Part shown: positions 43,845 to 53,755 of the stretch, one piece after another
Position numbering within the stretch: position 1 is the stretch's first letter
Layout: every line of letters begins with the position of its first letter
Assembly (NCBI RefSeq): GCF_007004645.1
Contig: NZ_ML660019.1
Coordinates: forward strand, 950,437-1,014,436
Direction: 5' to 3'
Origin: Aliiroseovarius halocynthiae
Lineage (GTDB): Bacteria > Pseudomonadota > Alphaproteobacteria > Rhodobacterales > Rhodobacteraceae
Length of the DNA stretch: 64,000 nucleotides
Program-made: the position numbers and the translations under genes
The notes under the pieces: model-generated
Seen by the model: only the letters and a program-made list of their open reading frames with translations
Told to the model about the DNA's origin: nothing
Databases searched by the model: none

Positions 43845-46379
43845 GTGGTCAGATTCGTACTTGGCATTTTCGGTGCCGTCTTTACCGGCATCACACTTGC
43901 GATCTTCATGGCAGCCTTGGCCATCGGGGGCGTTTTCTGGATGTATTCCAGGGACTTGCCCAGCCACGAGCAGCTTGCGAACTATACGCCTGCCACGATT
44001 AGCCGCGTGTATTCGGGTGAGGGCCAATTGATGGATGAGTTCGCACGCGAGCGCCGCCTGTTTGCACCTGCCGATGAAATCCCGGATCTTGTGAAGCATG
44101 CCTTCATTTCGGCTGAGGATAAGAATTTCTATAACCACGCTGGTTTTGACCCTCGTGGGATCGCTGCGGCGGCCATTGAAGCGGCGCGGGGGGGGGCCTT
44201 GCGCGGGGCGTCGACCATTCCGCAGCAGGTCGTGAAGAACTTCCTTCTATCGTCCGAACGTTCGGCAGAGCGGAAGATCAAAGAGCTGATCCTGTCTGTG
44301 CGTTTGGAAAGCACTCTGTCCAAGGATGACATTCTGGCCTTGTATCTGAACGAGATTTTCTTGGGGCAGAACTCGTATGGTGTGACCGCTGCGGCGCAGA
44401 CCTATTTTAACAAGACGCTTGATCAACTGGCCCCGCACGAGGCGGCTTATCTGGCGACGCTTCCGAAGAAACCCGCGAAGCTGCATCCGGTGCGCAACAA
44501 AGAGGCCGCTTTGGGGCGCCGCAACTATGTTCTGCGTGAGATGTATCAAAACGGTTATCTGGATCAGGCAGTCTATGAGGCAGAAAAAGAATTGCCGCTC
44601 CGCTCGGTTCAGAATGGTGATTTCGAGGGCTTCCGCACCGCTTTGCCGGATCGCGACTATTTCTCGGACGAGATCCGTCGGCAGTTGAGCCGTGATTTCG
44701 GCGAGGAAGAGTTCTTTACTGGCGGTCTTACGGTGCGAGCGACGGTGAACCCGGATCTGCAAAAAATAGCTGCGGCAAGCCTGCGACAAGGGCTAGAGGA
44801 ATATGACCGTGGTCGCGGCGTTTGGCGCCCGACCGGCGTCACATTGCCTGAAAGCGTTCTGGGCGATGAAGCAGGCTGGCGGCAGGCGCTGGCTGATACG
44901 AAGTTTTCGCGGGATATCGAGGGCTGGTATCCGGCTGTTGTGCTGGAAATCAGCGGCGGCAACGCACGGATCGGTATTGAAGGCGTCGAGGATGACGGCG
45001 ATGGTCACTGGGTTCCGGCCAAAGATGCGACATGGGCCCGCCGCTTGAATGAAGATGGCAGTCTTGGCCGTCGTGCGCGTGGGGCGGGTGACCTGCTGAA
45101 AATCGGCGAGGTCGTGCATGTGCGTCGCATGGTGAAAGATGCTGATGGCAGCTTCATCCGCTGGACCTTGCGCCAGATCCCGGAAGTGCAGGGCGGGTTC
45201 ATGGCGATGGACGTGAACACTGGTCGTGTGATCGCGATGCAGGGCGGGTTCAGCTATCAGCATTCGGTTTATAACCGCGCAACTCAGGCGCAACGCCAGC
45301 CGGGATCAAGCTTTAAACCCTTTGTGTATGCGGCTGCTTTGGACAGCGGGTTCTCGCCCGCGACCATCGTGATTGACGCCCCGATCGAGGTGGAAAGTGG
45401 TGGCAAGATCTGGCGTCCGAAGAACGCCTCGAACCAGTTCTATGGCCCGACGCCGTTGCGTACCGGGATCGAGCAATCACGAAACCTGATGACCGTACGT
45501 CTTGCGCAGGAAATTGGGATGGATACCGTAGCGGGCTATGCCGAACGCTTTGGTGTCTATGACCGGATGAACCCGTTCCTTGCGAACTCGCTTGGGTCGG
45601 AAGAGACCACTCTGTTCAAGATGGTTGCGGCCTATGCCATGTTTGCCAATGGTGGCGAACGGGTAGAGCCCACATTGGTTGACCGTGTGCAGGACCGTTG
45701 GGGGCGTACGGTTTATCGCCACGACCGCCGCGACTGTGTAGATTGTAAAGAGCCCGTGCTGGCCGCCGGAGCCGAGCCCCGGATTGAAAGCGACCGCGAG
45801 CGTGTGATGGACGCGATCACGGCTTATCAGCTGACCTCGATGATGCGCGGTGTTGTGCAGCGTGGTACCGCCCGCCGCACCGTGAACCTGCCGGTGCCGA
45901 CAGCAGGTAAAACCGGAACCACCAACGATTCTCGTGATGTCTGGTTCGTGGGCTTTACCTCGAACATCGTGGCTGGTTGCTATATCGGTTATGACCGTCC
46001 GCGCCACATGCCCGGCGCATCGGGTGGCGGAATGTGTGGCCCGGTCTTTAATCGCTTCATGAAAGAAGCGGTGAACCAGCTGGGCGGCGGAAGCTTTGAT
46101 GTGCCCCAAGGCGGACACTTCATCAAGATCGACCGTTTCTCGGGCGCGCGCCTTCCAAACGACGCCAGCGGCGACCATGTTGTGGCTGAATACTTCCGCG
46201 ATGGCGAAGAGCCGCTGTTCGGCGTGATGTTCGATGGTGGCTTTGCGATGGGATCTAACTTGCCGTTGTTCGACCGTGGTGGAGCAGGGGGCGAACAGGT
46301 CAAGACCTCGACCGGGAAAACCGTCGTTGTGCCAGACAAGGCCGATTTCGGATCGCTGTCATCTGGTGGTCTGTACTGA
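43845..46379 (+). CDS. mrcA: Class A penicillin-binding protein 1A
   Basis: Bifunctional peptidoglycan glycosyltransferase/transpeptidase of 844 residues. N-terminal TM anchor, GT51 domain (AEDKNFYNHAGFDPRGI, STIPQQVVKNFLLSSERS, LYLNEIFLGQNSYG), an OB-like insertion, and transpeptidase motifs SxxK (QPGSSFKPF), SxN-like (EQSRNLMT) and KTG (AGKTGTTNDSRD). Acts in the periplasm on lipid II. Upstream 180 bases carry the promoter. rne follows after a long leader. Confidence 0.96.
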   Translation: MVRFVLGIFGAVFTGITLAIFMAALAIGGVFWMYSRDLPSHEQLANYTPATISRVYSGEGQLMDEFARERRLFAPADEIPDLVKHAFISAEDKNFYNHAGFDPRGIAAAAIEAARGGALRGASTIPQQVVKNFLLSSERSAERKIKELILSVRLESTLSKDDILALYLNEIFLGQNSYGVTAAAQTYFNKTLDQLAPHEAAYLATLPKKPAKLHPVRNKEAALGRRNYVLREMYQNGYLDQAVYEAEKELPLRSVQNGDFEGFRTALPDRDYFSDEIRRQLSRDFGEEEFFTGGLTVRATVNPDLQKIAAASLRQGLEEYDRGRGVWRPTGVTLPESVLGDEAGWRQALADTKFSRDIEGWYPAVVLEISGGNARIGIEGVEDDGDGHWVPAKDATWARRLNEDGSLGRRARGAGDLLKIGEVVHVRRMVKDADGSFIRWTLRQIPEVQGGFMAMDVNTGRVIAMQGGFSYQHSVYNRATQAQRQPGSSFKPFVYAAALDSGFSPATIVIDAPIEVESGGKIWRPKNASNQFYGPTPLRTGIEQSRNLMTVRLAQEIGMDTVAGYAERFGVYDRMNPFLANSLGSEETTLFKMVAAYAMFANGGERVEPTLVDRVQDRWGRTVYRHDRRDCVDCKEPVLAAGAEPRIESDRERVMDAITAYQLTSMMRGVVQRGTARRTVNLPVPTAGKTGTTNDSRDVWFVGFTSNIVAGCYIGYDRPRHMPGASGGGMCGPVFNRFMKEAVNQLGGGSFDVPQGGHFIKIDRFSGARLPNDASGDHVVAEYFRDGEEPLFGVMFDGGFAMGSNLPLFDRGGAGGEQVKTSTGKTVVVPDKADFGSLSSGGLY

Positions 46380-46957
46380 TCGGTCAAAGCAACCTTAAAT
46401 AGAATGTTTTTTGCACCTCCAAACGGGGTGCGCATGAAACTTCTGCAAAGAAACGCATTTTGCCCATTGTCTTTCCGTCCCCTCAGCACTTATGTTCAGG
46501 GGACGGAGATGCGTTATCCAAAGGCACTCCGATCACAGAGTTTCGCTGTCATGGCGACGGATGCCGGCCCGAAAATGCCGCAGACCACATCATGACAGGC
46601 TAAAAGCGCTTCGGGACGCAGCCGCAGGACGGCTGGCCGCCGAAGCCGGAAATTGATGACACGGCAGCAGGTTTACAACGATCTGCCCCGGCGTCTGAAA
46701 ATACGCCGACGCTTTGCGGTGCAAAGGGTGGGTACATAAATGGGTTTCGTGCGAACCGCCGGGATAACCGGACAGGATAGACGAGGCCGGAGAAGAAACG
46801 CGATGATGCGTGCGAGGATCGAGCAAGGACAGGCACAGGGGCATTCGCCCCTTCAGCTGTTGTCCCATCCCCCGCATCTGCTCGCCCTGACAAGTCACCC
46901 CTTTCCTCAAGCGCGTCCTCCGGGGCGAGCGCGGCGATCCGGGTGCGGAAAGACAAC
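46380..46957. promoter_or_regulatory. Long structured leader of rne
   Basis: 580 bases without a gene. Hairpins seen: CCGTCCCCT (46475-46483)/AGGGGACGG (46498-46506), enclosed by AACGCAT (46453-46459)/ATGCGTT (46509-46515); CGGCGT (46689-46694)/ACGCCG (46703-46708); CTTTGC/GCAAAG with a triloop (46712-46726); and AGGGGC/GCCCCT (46837-46852). RNase E messages are known to carry autoregulatory leaders in enterobacteria, so this is probably a 5' UTR by which the enzyme controls itself (inference). The part near 46453-46515 could also be the mrcA 3' end. Confidence 0.5.
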
Positions 46958-49879
46958 ATGGCAAAGAAGATGCTTATCGACGCCACCCACGCCGAGGAAA
47001 CTCGGGTTGTGGTGGTCGACGGAAACAAGGTTGAGGAATTCGACTTTGAATCCGAGAACAAACGCCAGCTCGCTGGCAATATTTATCTGGCAAAAGTAAC
47101 ACGGGTCGAACCGTCGCTTCAGGCGGCGTTTGTAGACTATGGCGGAAACCGCCACGGGTTCCTGGCCTTTTCGGAAATCCACCCGGATTACTATCAGATT
47201 CCGGTTGCAGACCGTGAAGCGCTGCTAGAAGAAGAGCGTGCCTATGCAGAAGCAATGGCCGCCGAAGAAGATAAACCCAAATCCCGCCGTCGCCGCCGGT
47301 CGCGCTCGCGTTCCAAAGCGGAAGAGACCAAGACGGATGATGCGGTCGCCACCAAAGAGCTGGACCAGTCCAGCAATGGAATGGATGTGATTGATCTGGA
47401 CGAAGGCGGGGCGAATGCCGATGAAGGCCATTCGCCAATGGATCTGGTTGCGGATACGCCGGTGGAAGAACCGGCTGAGGCTGCTGATACCGAAGCAGAA
47501 GACAATGCAGCCAAAGATGCTGACGCTGAAACAACATCGGATGATGATGCTTCGGCAGCGGACGCGACAAAGTCTGATGAAGACGTTGCCCCGGCAGAAG
47601 CCCAGCACGTATCGGACGAAGACGAGGCCGATTCTGATTCTGACAGCGATGATGACGAAGACGAACCGCTGGAAGCGTCCGAGAAGGATGACCAGATCGA
47701 ACGCGTGGCGGACGACGATTCAAGTGACGACATCCGCCCGCGTCGCAAGCCGCGTCCCAAGCGCTATAAGATCCAGGAAGTGATCAAAGTGCGCCAGATC
47801 CTTCTGGTGCAGGTTGTGAAGGAAGAACGCGGCAATAAAGGCGCTGCGCTGACCACCTATCTGTCTTTGGCAGGCCGGTATTGCGTTCTGATGCCCAACA
47901 CCGCGCGTGGTGGCGGGATCAGCCGCAAGATCACCAATGCGTCCGACCGTAAGAAGCTGAAAGAAATCGCTGCCGAGATCGACGTGCCCAAAGGGGCAGG
48001 CCTGATCGTACGCACGGCAGGTGCCAAGCGCACCAAGTCCGAGATCAAGCGCGACTATGAGTATCTGCAACGCCTGTGGGAACAGATCCGCGAGCTGACG
48101 TTGAACTCGATCGCGCCTGCGAAGATCTATGAAGAAGGCAACCTGATCAAACGCACCATCCGCGACCTGTATTCGCGTGAGATTGACGAAGTGTTTGTGG
48201 AAGGCGAGGCCGGCTATCGCGTGGCCAAAGACTTCATGAAAATGATCATGCCGTCCCACGCCAAGAACGTGAAACACTATCAAGACGCGATGCCGCTGTT
48301 CGCGCGCTATCAGGTGGAAAGCTATCTGTCGGGCATGTTTAACCCGACGGTTCAGCTTAAATCCGGTGGCTATATCGTAATCGGAGTGACCGAGGCCTTG
48401 GTCGCGATCGACGTGAACTCGGGCCGAGCCACCAAAGAAGGCTCGATCGAGGAAACCGCGCTGAAGACCAACCTTGAGGCCGCAGAAGAAGTCGCGCGTC
48501 AGTTGCGTCTGCGCGACCTTGCGGGCCTGATCGTCATCGATTTCATCGATATGGATGAACGTCGCAACAACAACGCCGTTGAAAAGCGGATGAAAGACAA
48601 GCTGAAGACCGACCGCGCCCGCATTCAGGTGGGCCGCATCTCGGGCTTTGGTCTGATGGAGATGAGCCGTCAGCGTCTGCGTCCCGGCATGATCGAGGCA
48701 ACGACCCAGCCTTGTAACCATTGTCACGGCACTGGCTTGATCCGTTCGGACGACAACCTTGCCCTGAACATCTTGCGTCAGCTGGAAGAAGAGGGCGTAC
48801 GCCGTCGTTCGCGCGAGGTTCTGGTGAAAGCGCCCATCGGGATCGTGAACTTCCTGATGAACAACAAGCGCGAGCATATCGCGCAGATCGAAGCCCGCTA
48901 TGGCATGTCGGTTCGGATCGAAGCAGATCCGTTCCTGATCTCGCCGGACTATACGATCGAGAAGTTCAAGACTGCCACGCGCATCGTGCCCGAAGCGGCT
49001 CCGGTTGTGTCTGTTGATGCGTCGATCATGGCAGACATCGACGATGTTGAAGAGGCCGAGGTGATCTCGGATGAGACACCGGAAGCCGAAGGCGAGGGTA
49101 AGCCCAAGAAGCGCCGCCGTCGCCGTCGTCGTCGCCGCGGTCGCGGTGGGGATGACCAGCAAGAGAATGGCCAGGCCGAGAACGGAGAAGCCGAAGAGGT
49201 TGCTTCGGAAGCTGATGCGAAAGCCGATGACGCCTCGGGCGCTGAAGACGCGCCCAAGGATGCTGCGGACGAGGCACCGGAAGAAAAGCCCAAGCGCAAG
49301 CGGGCCACGCGGTCGCGTAAGAAGAAGACGGACGAGGTTGCCGCGGACGTTGACGCTGCTGATGCCGTTTCGACGGAATCTGTAGATCCCGAAGCCGCTG
49401 CTGAGGAAGAAAAGCCCAAGAAGCCAGTGCGCAAGCGCCGGACATCAAAGGCGAAGGCCGAGGAAGACGCGAAAGCCGCCGAGGCCGAGGCGTCCGACGA
49501 GGCAAAGCCGGAAGCTTCCGAAGAGGCAAAAGAGGAAAAGCCCAAGCGCAAGCGGGCCAGTCGCGCGAAAAAGCCGAAGGCGGACGAAGCGCCGGCCGAG
49601 GTTGAGGCAGACGCCAAGACGGAAGAGGCCCCGGCTGAGGAAGAGAAGCCGAAAAAGCCTGCGCGCAAACGCGCGCCGCGTAAAAAGGCTGAACCGGTCG
49701 CAGAAGAAGCTGTATCTGAACCTGCCGAGGCCCCCGTTGCGGAACCTGCACCGGTCCCGGTAGAGGCCGCCGTCGCTGAAGCGCCGACCGCCGCACCCGA
49801 GCCTGCACCAGTGGCCGAGGTCGCACCGGACGAGCCGCCCAAGCCCAAGCGCAAAGGGTGGTGGTCGCTGAACCGCTAA
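46958..49879 (+). CDS. rne: Ribonuclease E
   Basis: Essential endoribonuclease of mRNA decay and rRNA processing, 973 residues. An S1 domain at the N terminus is split by a long acidic insertion (about residues 93-265, with many Asp/Glu stretches) that resumes at KRYKIQEVIKVRQILLVQ. The catalytic region has LVAIDVNSGRA and VIDFIDMDERRN, and the zinc link is PCNHCHGTG. The C-terminal 280 residues are disordered, alternating acidic segments with basic repeats (PKRKRA, RKRAPRKK), the expected degradosome scaffold. The ATG at 46958 lies after a 580-base leader. Strong terminator follows. Confidence 0.96.
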   Translation: MAKKMLIDATHAEETRVVVVDGNKVEEFDFESENKRQLAGNIYLAKVTRVEPSLQAAFVDYGGNRHGFLAFSEIHPDYYQIPVADREALLEEERAYAEAMAAEEDKPKSRRRRRSRSRSKAEETKTDDAVATKELDQSSNGMDVIDLDEGGANADEGHSPMDLVADTPVEEPAEAADTEAEDNAAKDADAETTSDDDASAADATKSDEDVAPAEAQHVSDEDEADSDSDSDDDEDEPLEASEKDDQIERVADDDSSDDIRPRRKPRPKRYKIQEVIKVRQILLVQVVKEERGNKGAALTTYLSLAGRYCVLMPNTARGGGISRKITNASDRKKLKEIAAEIDVPKGAGLIVRTAGAKRTKSEIKRDYEYLQRLWEQIRELTLNSIAPAKIYEEGNLIKRTIRDLYSREIDEVFVEGEAGYRVAKDFMKMIMPSHAKNVKHYQDAMPLFARYQVESYLSGMFNPTVQLKSGGYIVIGVTEALVAIDVNSGRATKEGSIEETALKTNLEAAEEVARQLRLRDLAGLIVIDFIDMDERRNNNAVEKRMKDKLKTDRARIQVGRISGFGLMEMSRQRLRPGMIEATTQPCNHCHGTGLIRSDDNLALNILRQLEEEGVRRRSREVLVKAPIGIVNFLMNNKREHIAQIEARYGMSVRIEADPFLISPDYTIEKFKTATRIVPEAAPVVSVDASIMADIDDVEEAEVISDETPEAEGEGKPKKRRRRRRRRRGRGGDDQQENGQAENGEAEEVASEADAKADDASGAEDAPKDAADEAPEEKPKRKRATRSRKKKTDEVAADVDAADAVSTESVDPEAAAEEEKPKKPVRKRRTSKAKAEEDAKAAEAEASDEAKPEASEEAKEEKPKRKRASRAKKPKADEAPAEVEADAKTEEAPAEEEKPKKPARKRAPRKKAEPVAEEAVSEPAEAPVAEPAPVPVEAAVAEAPTAAPEPAPVAEVAPDEPPKPKRKGWWSLNR

Positions 49880-49894
49880 TCGAAGGCACAAAAC

Positions 49895-49927
49895 GAAAAA
49901 GCCGGGCATCGTGCCCGGCTTTTTTTG
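49895..49927. terminator. Bidirectional terminator between rne and tusA-like gene
   Basis: GCCGGGCA (49901-49908) pairs with TGCCCGGC (49912-49919), flanked by A's before and T's after, so it can serve both convergent transcripts. Confidence 0.95.
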
Positions 49928-49940
49928 TTTTGCGCTTCAT

Positions 49941-50177
49941 TCACTTGTGTTTGATGAAGTAATAGGTCACGCCGTCCGGGCCTGATGTCTCATCCTGCCC
50001 GACAAACTCGTGTCCCTGTTCAGCGCAGAAATGCGGCACGTCGATCACGGCTGCGGGGTCAGTGGCCTGTAGGCGCAGAATTTGACCCTTCTCAAGCGAT
50101 TTCAAGCGCTTGCGGGCTTTTAGAACGGGCAGGGGGCAGAGCAGCCCAATGGCATCCAGATCGTCATCATAGGTCAT
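49941..50177 (-). CDS. TusA/SirA-like sulfurtransferase
   Basis: 78 residues with the CPxP motif (LDAIGLLCPLPVLKARK), whose Cys carries persulfide sulfur in TusA. Members feed sulfur to tRNA thiolation or other pathways. The start at 50177 begins at MTYDDDL; an open frame continues 13 codons upstream without a good site. The neighbouring divergent ccdA gene handles thiol redox, which fits sulfur handling loosely. Confidence 0.88.
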   Translation of the reverse strand: MTYDDDLDAIGLLCPLPVLKARKRLKSLEKGQILRLQATDPAAVIDVPHFCAEQGHEFVGQDETSGPDGVTYYFIKHK

Positions 50178-50282
50178 AGTTTTGCATAATCCCTGCGGAA
50201 ATCTCTGTCCATCCATTGCGTGATCGCAACTTGTCGCGCAGATGTGACAAAGCGGCAGGTGACGCCGCGCTGAACCCGCGCT

Positions 50283-51047
50283 ATGTCGGGTGTTATGTTT
50301 GGAATTGAACTTATCGACGCAAGCCTTGTGCCCGCTCTGACCATCGCGTTTTTCGCGGGCATCTTGAGCTTCCTCAGCCCCTGTGTGCTGCCCATCGTGC
50401 CGCCTTATCTGGCCTATATGTCCGGCATCAGCATGTCAGAAATGAACGAAGGTGAATCGGGTCGGGGAAAAGTGTTTCTGACGGCGCTGTTTTTTGTTCT
50501 CGGGCTGTCGACGGTATTTCTGTTCCTTGGTTTTGCTGCTTCGGCTTTCGGTGCGGTGTTTCTGTCCAATCAAACGCTCTTTGCGGGAATTGCTGGTGTG
50601 GTCGTCATGATCTTTGGCGCGCATTTTCTGGGCGTGATTTCGATCCCGTTTCTGAACCGCGAGGCGCGTTTGGATGCAGGCGATCAGGGCGGCAGTGCTT
50701 TTGGGGCTTATCTGCTTGGGCTGGCCTTTGCCTTTGGGTGGACGCCCTGCATTGGACCGCAACTGGGGGCCATTCTGGCCCTCGCAGCGAGCGAAGGATC
50801 GGTTGTGCGGGGCACAGTTCTGTTGGCCGTCTATGCGATCGGCCTGGGTATTCCATTTCTGCTGTTTGCAGCCTTCTTTACGCGTCTTGGTGGCCTTATG
50901 GCCTTCATGAAGCGCAACATGGAACGGATCGAGCGGATCATGGGGCTGCTGCTCTGGACCATCGGGCTGTTGATGCTGACCGGTGGTTTCTCGCGCTTTT
51001 CGTACTGGCTGCTGGAAATGTTCCCGGCTATGGCCACGTTGGGCTGA
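50283..51047 (+). CDS. ccdA: Cytochrome c biogenesis protein CcdA
   Basis: Integral membrane thiol-electron carrier of 254 residues with six TM helices in two repeats. Active cysteines are in FLSPCVLPIVPPYL (TM1) and FGWTPCIGPQLG (TM4). Moves reducing power from thioredoxin to periplasmic thiol proteins needed for cytochrome c maturation. ATG 50283 or the ATG at 50295 could start it. Confidence 0.94.
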   Translation: MSGVMFGIELIDASLVPALTIAFFAGILSFLSPCVLPIVPPYLAYMSGISMSEMNEGESGRGKVFLTALFFVLGLSTVFLFLGFAASAFGAVFLSNQTLFAGIAGVVVMIFGAHFLGVISIPFLNREARLDAGDQGGSAFGAYLLGLAFAFGWTPCIGPQLGAILALAASEGSVVRGTVLLAVYAIGLGIPFLLFAAFFTRLGGLMAFMKRNMERIERIMGLLLWTIGLLMLTGGFSRFSYWLLEMFPAMATLG

Positions 51048-51128
51048 CCCAAGCTGCGAATTCTGCATGCCGGGGGTTATGTCCTTAATCAATCCGGTTT
51101 AACCTGCCTCAAAACACAGGCCGGGCAG

Positions 51129-52373
51129 ATGAGTAACCACGCCGAGACATCGAAGATCGTGCGCCGCCGCCGGGTGTTTTACATCCCCGGCTACGACCCG
51201 ATTCACCCGCGCCGCTATCGCGAGCTTTACCGCAAGGAAGGGGCCACGCAGGCCGAGATCTCGGACTATGAGCTGGACCTGATCGGACGCCAAGGCGCGG
51301 CGACCTATGGCTGGCAAGTGTTGGGTCGGATTGGTGGTCATGAAGTCGAGGCCGAATTTGACGTTCTGGTTTGGTCCGACATTGTTCGCGACAGCATGAA
51401 CCTGAACATTGCCCAAACCTATCTGATGATGGCCCGTACCGCGTGGACCTATATCAGCACGGGCGCGCTTCGCCGGTTGATGTGGTTGCGCAAGGGGCCG
51501 GTGATTGCTGCGCTCTATCCGGTGGTGGCACTGGTCTTGCAGCTGTTGCTGGCGGTAATCGTCGGCTGTATCCTTGGCGGGCTGACACAATGGGTCGTGG
51601 GCGAGGTTTCTCTGCTTCTGGGGCGCGTTTTGGGCTGGGCGGTTGCGCTAGCCGTTGTAACTGCACTGCTGGTGTGGTTTCGCAAGATCGACAACAAGCT
51701 GTTCATTTACTATTTGATGCATGACTATAGCTATTCCGCGTCAACTAAGGGGGCGAACCCACCTGCGCTTGAGGCAAGGATGGCCCAGTTTGGTAGCCAG
51801 ATTGCCGACGCACTGACCACTGATGTCGACGAAGTGCTTGTGATCGGTCACAGCTCGGGTGCGCATCTGGGCGTGTCGATCCTGTCGGATCTTCTGGCGC
51901 AGGGCAGAGTGCCGACGGGTGGCCCGCAGCTGAACTTCCTAACCCTCGGCCAAGTTGTCCCGATGGTCAGCTTCCTGCCCAAAGCAGGGCGTCTAAGACG
52001 GGATTTGCATTTGCTGAGCCAACAGAACCAGATTGCGTGGGTGGACGTAACTGCGCCGGGGGATGGCTGCGCCTTTGCGCTGTGCGATCCTGTGTCTGTG
52101 TCAGGCGTTGCACCAGGGCAAGGTAAGCGCTGGCCGCTGGTTTTCTCTGCGGCCTTCACCCAAAGCCTTAGCCCCGAACGCTGGGCCGCGCTGCGCTGGC
52201 GATTTTTCCGACTGCATTTCCAGTATCTCTGCGCCTTTGATCGCCCACGGGACTACGACTATTTCCAGATCACCGCCGGGCCGAAAACGCTTCGGGATCG
52301 GTATAGGGATCGCAATCCGTCGAAAAGCCGCATTGACGTCCCGGCCTCGAAATACACATCAATGGTGTCATGA
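51129..52373 (+). CDS. Membrane protein with alpha/beta-hydrolase fold
   Basis: 414 residues. N-terminal part begins RRRRVFYIPGYDPIHPRRY, an oxyanion/first-strand pattern of alpha/beta hydrolases, followed by two strongly hydrophobic segments (about residues 128-185) and then the nucleophile elbow VLVIGHSSGAHLGV (GxSxG). A clear His or Asp triad partner is not certain. Probably an inner-membrane lipid or ester hydrolase. Its stop overlaps the P450 start (ATGA), so the two enzymes likely act together on a common substrate (inference). Confidence 0.72.
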   Translation: MSNHAETSKIVRRRRVFYIPGYDPIHPRRYRELYRKEGATQAEISDYELDLIGRQGAATYGWQVLGRIGGHEVEAEFDVLVWSDIVRDSMNLNIAQTYLMMARTAWTYISTGALRRLMWLRKGPVIAALYPVVALVLQLLLAVIVGCILGGLTQWVVGEVSLLLGRVLGWAVALAVVTALLVWFRKIDNKLFIYYLMHDYSYSASTKGANPPALEARMAQFGSQIADALTTDVDEVLVIGHSSGAHLGVSILSDLLAQGRVPTGGPQLNFLTLGQVVPMVSFLPKAGRLRRDLHLLSQQNQIAWVDVTAPGDGCAFALCDPVSVSGVAPGQGKRWPLVFSAAFTQSLSPERWAALRWRFFRLHFQYLCAFDRPRDYDYFQITAGPKTLRDRYRDRNPSKSRIDVPASKYTSMVS

Positions 52374-53755
52374 CGGACCCGTTGCCACCCAAACCGCCCT
52401 CGCGCCCCGGACGGGTGTCGCTGTGGCGCTATGCGAAGCTTTTTCGCAAAGACATCTTGTCGGCCCAGCCCGCCCGGTTGTACCGCGCGTGGATGGCCGA
52501 GTTTCGGACCCCGTTTTTTCGCAGTTATATGTGCAACGACCCGGAACTTGTGGATCTGGTGCTGAAAAAGCGCCCGGACGACTTCCCGAAATCCGATCGG
52601 ATCCGCGAGGGGCTGGCCCCGCTGTTGGGTAACTCAGTTTTCGTGACAAATGGCGAGGTTTGGAAACGGCAGCGCCGTATCATTGACCCGGCCTTTGAAG
52701 GCGGACGCCTGCGCGAGGTGTTTCCTGCCATGTGGGACGCGGCCACTGCAGCGGTGGAACGGTTTGACGCGCACGCCACAGGCCAGCCGGTCGAGATCGA
52801 AGGCCATACCAGCCACGCTGCCGCCGATGTGATATTTCGCACGCTGTTCTCGATCCCCATCGAACACAAGGTTGCGGGGCGTGTATTCGACGAATTCAAG
52901 AACCACCAGCGCGCCCAGCCCGTGTTGAACCTTGGGGCATTTCTGCCTCTGCCCAAATGGGTCCCGCGCTTTCACAAGCGCGACACCAAGCGTACGGCCA
53001 AGGTCATCCGCGGGTTGATCCAGCAGCTGACGCAGGACCGCATGCGCGCCATTCAGGCGGGAACCGCGCCGGATGATCTGGCCACCAAGATCATGACCAC
53101 CCCGGACCCGAAGACGGGGGCGTGTTTTGACACGGATGAGATGGTCGATCAGGTTGCCATCTTCTTTCTGGCCGGGCACGAAACCAGTGCCTCGGCCCTG
53201 GCCTGGGCACTGTATTTGCTGGCGATGCATCCCGAATGGCAGGATCGGGTCGCAAAAGAAGCGCAGGACCACATCGACCCCGAGAAGGTCTATTTCTCGG
53301 TTATGTCCAAGCTGCGCCTGTCGCGCGATGTGTTTCGCGAGACGATGCGCCTGTATCCACCTGTCCCCATGATGGTGCGCGAAACCACCTGCCCCGAGGA
53401 ATTCCGGGCCCGCAAGGTTCCCGTCGGAAGCCAGATTGTGCTTAGCCCTTGGCATCTTCACCGGCATGAACGGTTGTGGGACAGGCCCGACGAATTCGAT
53501 CCCGAGCGGTTCCAAACCCCGAATGGCAAAGACTGCCTGCGCGATGCCTATATGCCGTTCTCGGCCGGGCAAAGGGTGTGCCCGGGGGCGGGCTTTGCGA
53601 TGATCGAGGGGCCTTTGATCCTGTCGATGCTGGTGCGCGCCTTTCGGTTCGAGTTGGTCGAAAAACGTCCCGCGATGCCCGTCGCGCACCTGACTGTGCG
53701 CGGAAAATCGGGGATCTGGCTGTCAGTATTCCCTCGGAAGAATCTGGAAAATTAG
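52370..53755 (+). CDS. Cytochrome P450
   Basis: 461-residue heme monooxygenase. I-helix AGHETSASALAW, K-helix ExxR as RETMR, and the heme-binding motif FSAGQRVCPGAG with the proximal Cys. No N-terminal anchor, so soluble and needing external ferredoxin/reductase. Fold resembles fatty-acid/alkane-type bacterial P450s; substrate unknown. Start overlaps the stop of the membrane hydrolase gene (ATGA). Confidence 0.93.
   Translation: MTDPLPPKPPSRPGRVSLWRYAKLFRKDILSAQPARLYRAWMAEFRTPFFRSYMCNDPELVDLVLKKRPDDFPKSDRIREGLAPLLGNSVFVTNGEVWKRQRRIIDPAFEGGRLREVFPAMWDAATAAVERFDAHATGQPVEIEGHTSHAAADVIFRTLFSIPIEHKVAGRVFDEFKNHQRAQPVLNLGAFLPLPKWVPRFHKRDTKRTAKVIRGLIQQLTQDRMRAIQAGTAPDDLATKIMTTPDPKTGACFDTDEMVDQVAIFFLAGHETSASALAWALYLLAMHPEWQDRVAKEAQDHIDPEKVYFSVMSKLRLSRDVFRETMRLYPPVPMMVRETTCPEEFRARKVPVGSQIVLSPWHLHRHERLWDRPDEFDPERFQTPNGKDCLRDAYMPFSAGQRVCPGAGFAMIEGPLILSMLVRAFRFELVEKRPAMPVAHLTVRGKSGIWLSVFPRKNLEN

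Noticed and set aside
47242-47760. Long open frames antisense to rne with Ser- and Gly-rich products
   Set aside because: They are shadows of the repetitive acidic insert of RNase E and follow its codon bias.
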